A stretch of 64,000 bases of DNA from Larus michahellis (taxonomy: Eukaryota; Chordata; Aves; Charadriiformes; Laridae): positions 55,496,739-55,560,738 of the forward strand of contig NC_133903.1 in the NCBI RefSeq assembly GCF_964199755.1, in the 5' to 3' direction. Of the stretch, positions 34,513 to 47,590 are shown in pieces. Within the stretch, counting starts at the first letter, position 1, and every line of letters begins with the position of its first letter. The position numbers and the translations under genes were made by a program. Below the pieces are notes generated by a model. The model saw only the letters and a list, made by a program, of their open reading frames with translations, searched no databases and was not told the origin of the DNA.

Positions 34513-37500
34513 GGTGATTTAAAAATACAGAAGCGAGCAATATGCGCTTCCAGTAGTTACCCAGCCTGTGATTTTGCTGTGGATATTCCGGTTTATGTGT
34601 TCCCTATTGCAGAAAGAGTAATTAAAATGCAAGTTTCTGGTGAGGATTTCTGTAAGAAGGATGATCCCATTCCTCCAGTCCTTCCTTCCTTCCTTCTGCT
34701 GGGAAAGCAACAAGAATTAATTTCGTCAAGGCTTGAATGAAATCCACAGGCCCTGGTGGGCATAGAGATTTCTCCGACGTGCAACAATAAACCACTGAGA
34801 TTTCAGCATTTGACCCAGTGGCCGGACGCTGCCGTTGACAAAGACGCGGTGGCAGCATTGTGGCTCTCACAATGGAGCGCTGCGCTGCTGGCACCCAGCC
34901 CCAGGAAGACCAAAAGGACCCGCAAAAATAATTTCCTTTCAAGAAGAGCCAAACTGGAAACATGCAGCACCCTCGTGGATGGAAAACCGCTTGGTTTTGG
35001 CAGGTGTCATTCTGTTCACTAATTATCCTAAACAAAAGAAGAGTGAATTGTCTGTGTGAGACTCTAATTAATTACTACCCATCAGGAGCTTCTTACGCAA
35101 GAGCTGTCATCGGCAAAGCAGGGAAAGGCACTGAGAAACTCTCACTAGGAGATCTGAAAATCAGTCTTGATGGCTTATGAAATAATGCGGTGTCCTGCTG
35201 TTAGGGAATGAATGGAAAAACAAACGATGAAGAGAGATGGAGGAAAGGAGATCCTGGGGGGGGCTTTTAATGTTGATGAAAAGCCTCGGACAGCGAGGTC
35301 TCTGGGCTGCGTGGAGCCTGTGTACGATAAAGGTCACGGCAGCGCACACTTCTGTTCGTATTTCAGCTGTAATTAGAGTGCCTTGTCTTGCCTCTCTCGC
35401 CACCAGCGATGCACAGCACCTCTTTGCATAGGCCTAGATGGGTCCCTTCTGAATGCAAATGAAGCTCATTTCCCATCCCTGGAAATTACTTTTAAAACAT
35501 CCGCTTATGTCTTTAAACCCGAGCACAGCATTAAGGACAGATAACAAACACGAAAACTTTCTGGTGCTACTTTTACAAAGCTGCTTCTCAGCAGAGAAAC
35601 TCGTTTCAATATTGAAACCAACGGCTTGTCAGCGACGTCACTTTGGGAAGAAGAATGGATGTGATGGGAAAGGCAAGGAACAGACTCGCTGTTAATTCTC
35701 CCAAATCAACGCTGGCAAGACAATGCTGGGAGACTTACAGATAGGCGGGCGGGAGACGCAGCGCAGGCTGGAACTTGTGCTGGAAAGAAACACTCAGAGA
35801 CTTATTTCAAGCTTCAAATGATGATTAAAGAGCGGGGCCAGAAGAGCCTGGCAGCGAAATAATTATTTAGTCTTCTGCCTGCCTAACGTCAAAAGCGAGT
35901 TGCAGAGCCCGGATGCTGTTTTGTAGAACAGCTTGCCATCCCTCTGCTTTCGGTTGTGTGGTCGTGAAAACACCAGCTGAAGAGCTGTGCAGCCGCGGCT
36001 CCGAAGTGGGGAGCGATGGCTGCTCCGCTCGGGGACCAGCAGAGCGCCCTGCTGGGGGGCTCGGGCCTCGGCTCCCTTTCTGCACCCTCCCGCGCCCCCG
36101 CGCCACGTCCTCTGGCCGCAGCAGGAGGAAAGATGGTACGGAGAGATTCCTTCCTACAACTGCGTCTAACGTGAGGGACGTTTGCTGGGTTTCTTCTTGT
36201 TTTCAAGCCATAGGATTTCGAAATGCACTCTGAAAATACAGACAGCACTTTATTTGCACCTTGCCCTCAAACTGTGGGTCCCTTTTGCTCTTTTTCTGAT
36301 ATGAAAATAGGTGTTGAATTAGGAGCCCTGTCCTTATCACTCTGCGACGATTAACATCCAATTTCCTATCTGGGGTTTAATAGATTGCTCTCTAAACACT
36401 TGGAGCTCTCTAGCTGAGGCAGCCGCTCCGGCGTTGTTGCATTAGCTAGGTTAGAACTGAACTAGCTTTTCAGAATTCAGCATATCTGAAGACAATATTT
36501 CAATGCAAGTGCCGCTTTGTGACACCTTCGCGGAGCTGCCCGGAGCCATTAAGCAGTGACAGTGACCAGAAGCACGAGCCAGGTTAGTGTCATTGTTCGA
36601 GGCAAACAAGAAGGGCCAAAAGCCAGCAAGAAACGAGCTCTTCACAGCCCACCCGGCTGAAATGAGCAAAGGAAGGAAAAATTCAGCTTCGATGATGATT
36701 TGGAGACCGTGGGTTTGGAAGTACAGATTTAGCCCCGCATTTTCTAAGCTGACCACGCACCTTCCGCATCCATTGCTGAAAACCCTCCATCCTGCTTCTC
36801 CATCACCAGCAGACACAAACCAGCTGGCCCCGTGTTTAGCACTCCCCTCTGCTCCCGTCCAATCTACGGGCAAATACAGGGGGGCTTCAGAGAGCAAATA
36901 TCTCCGCTGCTGCCATTACGTCGGCAAAACAAATGATGAGGATTGAGTTTAATACGCACCGCTCCGATCACAACCTGAAGCTGGTCTCGCCTGCCATTGA
37001 AGCGGTCGGAGGTATTCTGACATTCGGTGCTCTAAACAGCTGTTGTTCATTTTATCTTGTTTTCTTCTAACTTATTTGGATCAGTTACTGTCAGGCTAAA
37101 ACACAGAAGGTTGTTTTTTTTGTTTTAAAAATTTGCTCTGTTTTTTTTGTAGGCAAAATGTAGTGTGTAGAAGACAGTGGGACTTTTCTTGCCAATTTGA
37201 GATCCTTTTTTCACACTGCTGAAAATCACAGAGTTAGAATCTAAAGTCTAAACGGCTACTGCTTTGGTATGTTTTTAGAGAGCTGATGTTAATTAGCTGA
37301 CCCTAGTAAATTAACTGATTGGTAAAATGGGTTATGTTAGTGGAGTTGTACCCTGACTGAATTAGACACAGTTTTTGGACAGGATTTTCTAGATCTAGTG
37401 AAAGACCTAGATGCAAACAAGAAAGCTAAATAGGATCTTATCTGTGTAAGCCTCCTTATGTGGAGAAAAATTACTTCCCTGTGCATTTACTGGATTAACC

Positions 37501-38600
37501 CTGCAGATTGTGCCGCTGTCTTCTTTATCCGGTGTTACCGACAGACCAGGAGCGCTTGGTCCGGCTTGCTCGGAGTGCTCTGTGCCCTATTTACGACATC
37601 CAGTGACCTGGGAGAGGAAAAGCAGAAGGCTGGCTCAAATCCTTGAAAGACGATGATTCCTAAGGAGAATGATGTCCTCAGTCCAGATGAACTACTGGAA
37701 AAAGGGATGAGAAGCACGGGAGCGCTAACAGCCAGCGTGCAGGGACACGGTCCTCCTGCTGCTGAATTTCTCTCAGGAAAAACACTGCAACGTACAAATC
37801 TAATTGTAGCTCCTAACAGGCCGTTTGGAGCCATCTATTCTTCAGGGCTGAGCAAAACACGTCGAGAGCTGAGGCAAGAAGTGTGAAGTGGCAGGAACCT
37901 GTCACCTAGACACCTTCCAAGACAAAGCGTCACAGGCCAGTTTACAGACATTCGTAAACGTTACAGACTGGCAGATCAAGACCAGAAAAAGGAGGCCAAA
38001 GTCTGTGGAAGAAGCACCTCTTTCGTTACGTGCAGCAATGCGGTAGATGGGATGAGACCGCTGTACGTGCCTCGTGCTTATGGTAGAGTGACTCTGATGT
38101 GGCTCTTGTCATTTTTCCTGGTAGCAAAAGAGAGCAAATCACTTTGCAAGGCACGTATGAGAAGTGGGGCTCTATTTCAGCTCAGCCGTGGGCCTTCATC
38201 CCCCACCTGGGCTCTGCTGGAGGAGCGTAGTCTGTGGCTCCATCGCGCGTGGCCATGGCCATGGATCCTGTTGATGCCAGTCTGTGGACTGGCTTCACTT
38301 CAGGTCCGACTCATCGCTACGGACCCGCCCAGCAACCACTGGGATGCCCCAAGAGCCTCAGGACGGAGCTTGGAAATCTGCCTGGAGGAATGATGAGGTA
38401 GTAAGGTCCATGTTAGAGCAAAACTGGCACAAATCTCATAAAGTGCAATAGCTGGGGTTTTTTTAGATCACTTAAAATTATTTCTCCTGAGCAGCCGTAA
38501 GGAAATGATAAGCAGAACAGATTAATTGGATGAGCATATATCCAGTTGGGGTTGCTGATTTGCAAATACCCTGCCAGAAAAAAACTAGTGCATGAACAGA
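34513..38600. other. Intergenic, no gene established
   Basis: It contains a short CCTT tract (34679-34697), a CpG cluster at about 35940-36180 (about 21 CpG in 240 bp) and AT-rich sequence after 37 kb. Splice-like signals on both strands at 34.54-34.74 kb are noted under findings. No product was recognised. Confidence 0.5.
34679..34697. repeat. (CCTT)n tract
   Basis: Four to five CCTT units in intergenic sequence. Confidence 0.8.
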
Positions 38601-38602
38601 GT

Positions 38603-38725
38603 CATGGAATAACGGAGGTGTTCCTCCAGAAGGGGCTCTGGAGGTTGTCTAGTCCAACCCCTTGCTCAAAGCAGAGCCAGCCAGGGCAGGCTGCCCAGGA
38701 CTGTGACCGGTTGGGTTTTGATAGC
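38603..38725 (-). mobile_element. CR1 LINE fragment, minus orientation
   Basis: GTCATGGAATAACGGAGGTG continues to 'ctggaggttgtctagtccaaccccttgctcaaagcagagcc'. This is the complement of the CR1 3' end, with the landmark 'tctagtccaacc...gctcaaagcag'. Only about 120 bp remains. The outer boundary is approximate. Confidence 0.8.
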
Positions 38726-41700
38726 TGAACAAGTTTAAGGTGTTAATTTGCAAAAATAATGGAGAAGGGGTTGTGCAAGAATCATCGCTTGGGATTTCCA
38801 CAATTGATGTGGGAAGAGAAAGGCCCATGGAGAGAACGGGTTGAAACTTCACTGAAATTTGTGCTTGTAACTATCTGTGAAGGATAAATGATCTTAAACC
38901 TGAGTTTCGTAGTAGTGTTGAGCCTTTAATACTTGTTTCAAAGTAAACCTATTTTTCAGTTCCCTGCAAAATATTAATTTTTAGTTAAATAAAGTGGCTG
39001 GATTGCTGTCATTTTACAAAATCAAACATTTCCCAGCAGACACAGAATGCTAGCTTTAATGTCAGGACTTAATTTCTTGTATCTGTTACATGTATTACTT
39101 GTGATCAGATCAGTTTATTAGATGGAACTTTAGCCGGTTCCTTCATAAAATACAAGGACATTCCAGCCTCAGCTGTTATGCAAGACATGAACTGAAAAAT
39201 ATTGTTAGCAGCTATTTTTTCACAGAATTCATCAACATCTAGCCAACAGACCAGCCCTCCCTCCTACAGTTTTATAAACTGGGCTGGATGCATCAACGCT
39301 TGGGTTTTAGGCTGCCAGCCAGCGAGTCCTCACCGCGAGGACTCGAATTACTCACCAGCAGGTTTCTCTGCAAGTGTCAGCTGTGACCCCGACCGCCACT
39401 TTCCACTTCGACCCTCTCAGGGATCTAGATATTCAGAAAAGGCTCGGTCGAATGAATCAGCTCCGTGTCTGACAGCCTTCTCAATCAATGCTGGGTGGCT
39501 GAGGGGGAGGAAGAGGAGCGAAGTGCGTGTACCGATCCGTACACAAGCAAGGCTGGGGAGAAGCTACAGCACACTAGCTAAGGGACAGAACCGTCTTCCT
39601 TTCTCAATATTTTCCTTGAAAGAAACAGTCTCGTCCTGCCCTCCCTGTTAAACCCGATCCCTTGGGGGCAGGGGTTAAGGTGGGCCCTTTCGGGGCTGTT
39701 ACGAAATACATTGAACCTTGAACCGAATCAATGGGAACGCTTTTCCAAAACAGGGCACAAAATCATACACCTTCCTGCTGATATTTTTCTGCTCCGTTAC
39801 ATGTATTTTACAGGGCATCCAGCGCTTCCCAGCTGATGTCTGCGATGCTGCCCCAGGGCTAAGAATTCCCCCGATGCCCAGCCTCCTTCTTACAGCCCAG
39901 TCTATAGAGACAAATGGGAGTCTGGGCCATCCCAGCAAGTGCTGGAGTGTTACTTCTGCACTGAAACGCTCTTGTCTTTAACCAAAATATTCTGGTTTTC
40001 AAACTTATTTCAGAAAGAGAAATCACCCGTGGAATTATCCTCACTGGCTTTGGACTATGACAAAACCTTTCATGCCATCGCTGCTTCCCATCTCCCGACA
40101 TCCCGACTGCTGCAAGCTACACCCGCATGCTGGTTTATAAATGAGAAATTCCAGCGGTCGCATACCATCCTCGGCTTTGCTTCAGGGCTGCAGAGAAGCA
40201 GGCTATGTTTAAAAACTACACTGCATTTTAGAAGATTTTAAAATCAGTAAAATGAGCTTCAGTGGTTTAGTGAGCTACTGCCCTTTTCGTACGGAAAGCT
40301 AGTTGATCTTTTCTGGGGAAGGTGGTCTGTTGGGTGGTAGGGCTGCCTGGATTGCTGTATTTATCCATTTACATGCATGATTTGGGAATCAATAGCACTC
40401 TCACAAGCAGTGAGAGTGAAAAGACTTATTAACAGCCTCCCAAATGAACTTTAGAAGGGCTAGGAAGCGCGTCCTTCTCAGCACAGCTAACTGTTTCACG
40501 CACTTCTCACAAATAGGTTTCCGATAACGCTCCAAGCAAGCCAAGCAGGAGCGGAGTGCCTGCCCTGCACCTTGTCCCTCTGCTCAGCCTGCCTTCTCTC
40601 AGCTCTTGAAAGCAAAAGCGACAATTCTCCTACTTCTGGTATTAAACATGGAGGGTAAATTTCACTGCCTGACCACGGGAGCTCAGACAGCATCTGCTAT
40701 ACCCCATTTAACTTCCCTCTGTTTGATCTATGTGAGCTTCTTCAGCCATTTCAGCTGCAGTGGAAGGACAGAGATGGGAGCACAAACGTTCATTAATTAT
40801 GCCCAATGAATTAATTCATTGATCTCTTACTGTATTCAGGGTATTTATTTCCTTCCCCTATTTCCATACTGTCCTATTAATCTCCTAGCAGTCTGCAGCC
40901 TCCCATCGGTTTTCACCTGAATTCCTTTTTCTGGTACCAAGGCCTTTATGGAAGAGGAGAGGAGATGACAAAGCCATTTGGGTTACATGAAGTGAGGGCA
41001 TAGAGGAAAGACCACAATTGTGGGGGAGGAGCTACTGGCCATACCCAGAAATCTCCTCCTGATCCTCTCTGAAGAGAGGAATTTTGGACGGTGGGTGGGG
41101 TAACAAACCGAGATCAAACCCAGAAGACCGTGCAAAATACCACAAAAGGGTGGTGTCTTCGCAGTGGAAGTTGTGGGGCTGCGCTGCCTGTGGGGGGAGT
41201 GGCGGAGGGCACAGGAACTGCAGGAACCAGGACACTTTTCCGCCAGGGATGCCCTTCGTGGTGCAACACCAACTAGCTGAGCAGCAGAGGCGAGACTGGG
41301 GAGGGAAGTAATTTCACCTTAGAGAGAAAAATTTTCCTTTTTCTTTTGGCACTGGAGTAAGGGCTGCGTTCTCCTGCGCTTCCCCTTATTTTTAGCGTCG
41401 CTAATATCAGCCATCCTCATTCAAAACACATTTGCTTTTACTCCCTTTCTATTTTAATAGGAAACGTATCTTCTTTTTACTGTTTTGACAGTACCTCGCT
41501 GAAGCCATTTATTCTATTCTGTACAAGCTCTCCTACCACATTTATCGCCAAAGTATCTGAGTGCATTAAGCAAAATGACTAACATCTGCCAGGTTATTTT
41601 TTCCTCTCGGTCTCCTCAGGAAAAAAAAATAAAAAAGGATGCCATGGTGTCCTATTTTGGTAAGCGGGACTTTTCCCCCGTCCTCTTTTACATATACATT

Positions 41701-44700
41701 GCTCTATTTTTTTATAGTAGAGAAAACAAAGCCCGAGAAACGTACACTTCAATAACTGGCGACGCATTTATTAATGATGTTTACTTCTTGGTTCATTCCG
41801 TATCCTCAGATTTGATCCTGAGACAGTTCTACTTTCTGGCCACAAAGCCGTAGCATCCCTCCACCGACGGGCAGTAATGAAGCCGTCAGCAATGCTCTTC
41901 ACCCTACTAGGAGGCCTTTGGGCTACGGTGGGCTTGCAACACAGAGGATCAGGCAGGTGAGAACCCTGCACTTGATTTTGTTTTATGGGGAACTTGAGTA
42001 GAGCCCAGGATGGTCACTGCTGAGGCGACGCTCTGCAATGTCCTGTGTACTCACTGGAGTTTCTGAAGTGCTGCGAGCTTCCTTCCCAGCTGCATCACGC
42101 CGCAGTACTTAACTGGGAGGTGACGAAGGCGTGAATAACTGCAGTCAAGCCATACACCAAAATGGGGCAGAAATGGTAAGAAGCCACTGGGAGATGATGA
42201 AAAGCATGACTCAGACCGGTGAGAGCTCAGTGTCAACGCTGCATCCAAAACCACTCCCGCGTTACTGCCTGGACCGATCACTTGTGCATCATCTCCACGC
42301 TGTCGGCATCTGAGTGTTTACTGACTGGGGTGGGACCTTGTAAGTGAAGGAACACGCTCCCACTACTGGGGAACAGACGTCCCCCTTCGGAAAGCACTCA
42401 ACGCCTCGTAGTGTATTATCCTGCCAATTCCTGTATGGAAGGCACTGGGATCCCAGGGTCAAAAGTTTAAGCATGAAGCGACTCCGGAGAATGAGAACAG
42501 ATGCCTCCCTCCTACCTACTGGGAGGAGGAGACCAATTCATCACTGCAGTAAAACTCTTTCATCTCCGTGCCTTGGCCTGAATTTTGCTGAGCTGTGAAT
42601 ATTAGATTCAGAGAGAAGGACTTGGAGGTGGCCTTTGGCAGCTTCTCTGGACTCTCACAGGAACGGGGAGGTATTGGCCAATAACCCGACGTGCCACAAG
42701 TGGGAATCTTCAGGATTTGCCTGACTACTGTGTATTTGAGAGTTAAATAGGTATCTGTGGGGAGTGACAGTGGCATTGATCATACAGCATTGGTCGGTGT
42801 AAGTCACTTACCGCCTTTTCACAAGACTGGCAGGATATCAGTCAGATTTATGGGTATTAGGTCCTTTAGGATGTTTAGAGCTTCTTGAAAATGAAAAATT
42901 TGGGCTCATGAATGGTATTTGCTAAATATTAGTACAGCAGTGTAAGAAGAGTAAGCTTTGCAGCTTTCAGTATTCAGCTCTAGTGTGGATTATGAGCTCT
43001 CTGGGTCGGTGGAATATCTTAATGCCATGGACGACTCCTTGGAGTTGACTTGGCAGATTCAGCGGAGGAAGATAAGAATAACACAGCCTGTGATATGATC
43101 ACAGCGTGAGCTCTAAGGAGTTTCTTAATTTCATCCTCCCTTTATCAGCCTCTGCTATCAGTATTGAAGTTTCCAATAGGACGTCAGCAAGCCAGAGAGC
43201 GGTGAAGAGAGGAGGATCATTCGAGTCTGCTGCTGCAAGCCAAGATGCAGCAGTAACCACCAGGTCCTCCTCCCATCAGGGTGAAGCACTGCTGTCTATT
43301 AGGTTTTGGAACTTCGTCAGCGTTCCTGAATCGTTGACTGAATCAGGATTACTGATATTTCTTGTTGCCAGGGAGTTAAAAGATAATATGTGCTGCCTGA
43401 AGGCTGTGGGGGACTAAGAGCAAGATCTCAATTTTCCTGGCCTTGTAGTCTAGAAGATAAGGTTTTCTTTCAGCCGTTTGAGGATTTTGTGTCCTGCCAT
43501 AACTTATTTCTGTTCAGTGCTTACAGTTAAGAAACAACTCTCCTAAACACTCCATTCCGAACAATCAAGGATTCGCCTGAACCTCAACCACAGAGATTGA
43601 ATCTAGAATCTAGGGGAGGGTTGCTGAACCTGACCTCGCTGTAGAGTTTCACTGGGTTTAACCCTCTTGCATGTCGGACTCTTGATCAGGTTTCTTACAC
43701 GTGACTCTCGGACCAAGGCAGCACACGGGGTGGAGGGGGGAGAAATCATTTTGCTTCTTACTTACTGCTCCTGCAAGCTATCGAAATGCTACAAATGGTT
43801 TTGCAGCCCAAATTTTGTGAAAGGTATTGGCATGTTTTGAGAGGCCTAGAAAAAAAATTGTAAAGATGTTTGAAGAGCAAAGAAAATGCCACGTATAATG
43901 AAGAGTTTGATCTACTTGGCTTATCAAAAAGTGGATTAAGCAGTGACTTGATTAGCATGTAAAAGGCTGTAAGTTTTTGGGTTAGCAGGGGAGGGCGTAA
44001 GAACGACTGTTTGAAAGCTGAAGTCAGACAAGTTCAAATCGGAGTCTTAAGTACATATTTTATTGTTGTCAGTGAGCAACCAGAGGAACAGACTGCTAAG
44101 TGGTGACCTCTCTGTCCTATCTTCTGACCCAGGCTGGGTGACTTTGGGAGATAAGCTTTAGTCAAATACAGTCCTGAGCAGGAGGAAACTGGCGAAATGT
44201 AATGGCCCATGAAGTACAGAAGGTCAGCCTGGATGTAGCGCTGGTCTAGCTTGCCTCTTTTGGAGGCAACTGGGACCTGCACGGCTTATTCTTTCCCAAA
44301 ACCACATCCTTCACATGACAAAAATGAAGGTGGTGTTCTCATCCTTACCCTAAGGGTGAGGCTTAGGGCAGGCAACGCCTGTGTAGTGGTGCAGACCGGT
44401 AGGTGTCCATCCATGTTGGGCAGTGCATGGGGCCATCAGCCACCCCAGCACTTGGGGCCACGCCGACCAGGGCTTGCAGAGGCTGGCAGCTCCCTCTCAA
44501 GCAGGGCTCCTGCACGCACTGCCACACAGGCCGCTTTGGCCACTGTGGCTTTGCACGGGGGCAAGCCGTCCCTGGACAGCCGAGTAGTAACGCGCTATGG
44601 CACCAAGCGGCCTTCCTCTGCAGGAACGGGAGGTGGGCACGGAGGCAAGAGCCCAGCTGGCTGCTCTGCAAGGGGATGGCTCCCGTTTCTGCCAAAACTC

Positions 44701-46180
44701 AGCTGGAGTCCCTGTTGCCCCAGCCCCTGGTGTCTTGCTTTTGTGTGAGACAACACAGTTCAGCTCCTGTGACCAAACAGAAGCATCCTCAGTTCCACAT
44801 CCAACCACAACGCTGGGAAGAGTTGTCCAATATAGTGGTGCACGTCTTCCTTTTTTTGGGCTTCAGACTGGACAGGCTAGTAAATGTCTACAAGCGGTAT
44901 TTTATTGACAGAGGAAAGGATGAGGTGATAAGCGATAATGGTGCAAAACGCTCTAGAGAAATGCTTTCCAGTTGCTTTAAAAATTTTGGCAGTACAGCAT
45001 CGTGTATTCATGGAAGTTGCCTTTTCTTCCGTACCCTTGTTTGCAACATGAAGTAATGAAGGAAATACCCAAAATCGTCATTTGAATTACCACTGTTAGC
45101 AGTCTTACACTTTTTTTACGGTACATGTACAGAAATAAATTTGCCTTTATTGGGGTGGGGAAATGAACTTTTGTTGATAATTAGTTTTATTTTGTGTATG
45201 CTAAAAAGCAACTTCTGTATATTATAGAAATCTATTAAGCAGCTATTAACTCTTAGCTTTACCACAACGTAACTGACCAGCTATACAGCCAATCTTTTTT
45301 CCCTCTTTATGTAGTACAAAACTTTCATTCAATATTGTTCTTTTACACTGCACTGCATAAAGGCTGGTTTATCAAGACCTGGTATGGTCTGTACTGGGGG
45401 TCTGTGGGATACGAAGCTATGGGATGGTACTTGAGCAAGAACGACAACACAGCAGCCTTCTGTTCCGCTTTCAGAGGCTGTAGTCATTCATCCCTGGAAA
45501 AAATCAAGGGCCTGTGTGTCATCCACAAATAGCAAGATTAACTCTTAATTCAAAAGGTTTTATAATGAATACACTTGGGTTTTGTATTCTGGATTCTGAG
45601 GTTTTGGGAGTCGGAGCGGGTTCTTTTAGCCTTTTAAATGCTGCTCCTCAACCGTGAAGACTAGAAACTTCCTCTTACAAAATGTGAACCAAGTTCTTCA
45701 CATCTTTACTCCAGAAACTTGGCCTTTGATGAAGACATCAAACACCCAAAGGCCTTGCATCGCTGTTAGGATCAAAGAGAGGTTCCTACCGTAACGAAAC
45801 CTGATAAAACCAGTTATCCTTATCTCCCACATCACGGGGGTTTGCGGGTGGTGTGACCAGCCAGCGGGGTTAGCGTATGGATATGAGACATTTTGCTGTT
45901 GTTAGCTTTAAGGTAAGAGGCTGTTTGTTGGCCAGCCTGGCCAGGCTGTGCCGGCATGGCTTTCCATGGGTGCGCAGTGGTGCGGACCTTCCAGGGGACG
46001 TGTGGTGCCTCTGCCGTGGCTGTGCTGGGGTGTCCCCTGCCCCGTGCCTTCGGCTGACAGGTGCTGCGGGCGATGTTTCCGAAGGCAGGTCCTCAAAGCG
46101 CCACGAGCTGCTTCCTCGCCTGCTCTGCCGCTACGGATGCAACGATGGAACTGGCTTTCTGCTTTATTCCCGGGCAATTT
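38726..46180. other. Intergenic, no gene established
   Basis: Unique-looking sequence with no recognised repeat or coding homology. The longest open frame is 44403-45056 (+, 217 codons). It overlaps ORFs in other frames and has no identifiable domain. CpG content rises toward 46 kb. Confidence 0.5.
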
Positions 46181-46554
46181 GCCACAGACCTTCCCTCAAA
46201 ACTCACCTTTGCCCAGCAGGGCTGTTGGCCAAACCCCGCGAGCGAGGCCCGAAGGGTGCTCGCTGAGGGGGGGGACACGACACCCTCCTGGCTCCCGCGG
46301 GCGCGGCTGGGCCCCGGCTCCCCAGGCAGGGCCGGGCCGAAGGCTCCGCAGGGACCCCCCCGGCACTGCCGCCCCCCCTCACCGCGGCCGCTGCGGGTCT
46401 GGTGGGCCGCAGCCCCCGCCCGCCGCCTGACGGCCGGCCGGCTGCCGCTTCCCCTCAGGCCGCCCCCGCCCGGCGGACGGGAAGCGGGGCGCTGAGGCGA
46501 GCCCGCCCCGCGCCCACAGGGGACGGCGCCGCTCCCGCCCGGCAGCGCGGGGAA

Positions 46555-46622
46555 GGGAAGGGAAGGGAGGGGAGCGGGGTGCAGCCCAGCCCAGCCGAGC
46601 TCAGCCCAGCCCAGCCCAGCCG
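46555..46622. repeat. GGGAA and (CAGCC)n simple repeats in CpG island
   Basis: GGGAA-type pentamers (from about 46555) are followed by about seven CAGCC units (46582-46622). They lie just upstream of the proposed first exon. Confidence 0.8.
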
Positions 46623-46639
46623 CCGGCGCAGCCCTGGCA

Positions 46640-46822
46640 GGTGGTGGCCCCGATAGCTCCGCCGCGCTAAGCCGCCGCCGCTCCCTGCTCGCCCCCCGCT
46701 GCCATTGCCGGCGCCGGCTGGGGAGAGCCGGCGGAGCCATGGAGCTCTGAAGAGCGGCGGCTGAGGGGGGAACCGCGCCGCCGCGGGGAGAGCAGCACAG
46801 CTCCCGGAGGCTGCCGGCGAAG
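46640..46822 (+). other. Probable noncoding first exon of downstream gene
   Basis: The exon ends GGCGAAG|gtaagc, a near-perfect splice donor (46822/46823) inside the CpG island. The start is not determinable; the left boundary given is nominal. ATG at 46739 opens only Met-Glu-Leu before TGA, so this exon is 5' UTR with a minimal upstream ORF. A long first intron would follow. Confidence 0.5.
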
Positions 46823-47571
46823 GTAAGCGCTTCCCCGGCTCCCTGCCCGCCGCTCCGGGCCGGGCGGCAGCGGCGCTGGGCTACCGGCTGCGCCTGGCCG
46901 CCGCTCGCCGCCCCCGGCCGCCGCCCGGGGCCGTGTCTCCGTCAGCCCCCGGCGAGGGAGGGAGGGATCCCCCGGGGGTCCGTTAGCCGGCCTGCCGCGG
47001 GGCCGGGGCGGCGGGGGGTCCCGGGGGGCGGCCGGGAGCCGCTGGGTGGCCGGGGCCGGGCAGGGGGTGCGCGGCATCGCCACCTGCGCGCAGCAGGTTG
47101 GGTTGAGGAAAACATCTTCGTCACTTGTGGGTTGTTTCGGTGGTTTCAGTAAGTTTTGTCGTAGTGAATCACATGGCATTAAGAACTAATAGTTTAAAAA
47201 CAAAATAAATAATTTTGAGGGGGGGGTGTTTGGCTTTCCAAAGAGGGAAGATGTACTTTAAATGATGTTGTGGGTTTTTTTTTCCCTAAATTATTTTCTT
47301 CCATTTTTTTCCAAATTTCTGTCAGAATTACTCATTTTGGGCTGGTTAAGGCTGTCTTGTCGCAGCATCACACCTGGGAGTCGTGTTCCCCCCGCGGTGG
47401 TACCGCCTCTGCGAGGGGCCAGCCATCGGCTGGACCACCCGCTCATCCTTCCCGCTTCTTCTCGGGTCAGCCCTCCCAACGCGAATTTCTCGGTGACATT
47501 TTCTCTTCCAGGCATCACAGCGATGCATCATGTTCGTTAACATGTGGTTTGAGTCAGTTGTTTGGTGGGGG

Positions 47572-47590
47572 TTTTTTTTTTTTTTTTTTT
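47572..47590. repeat. T19 homopolymer
   Basis: Nineteen consecutive T residues. Confidence 0.9.

Larger units (their letters stand above)
46200..47100 (+). promoter_or_regulatory. Strong CpG island promoter (probable PDE4B-type)
   Basis: About 0.9 kb of very GC-rich, CpG-dense sequence with many GGGCGG/CCGCCC Sp1-type motifs and no obvious TATA box, typical of a housekeeping or regulatory-gene promoter. A + strand first exon with consensus donor lies inside it. In mammals PDE4B lies next to LEPR in the same orientation, so a PDE4B long-form promoter is the simplest reading. No PDE4B coding sequence is visible to confirm it. Long ORFs across the island come from a lack of stop codons in GC-rich DNA. 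Confidence 0.75.

Noticed and set aside
45877..47179. Several long ORFs (up to 215 codons) across the CpG island
   Set aside because: Simultaneous open frames on both strands in very GC-rich DNA, with low-complexity Pro/Ala/Gly/Arg translations and no domain.
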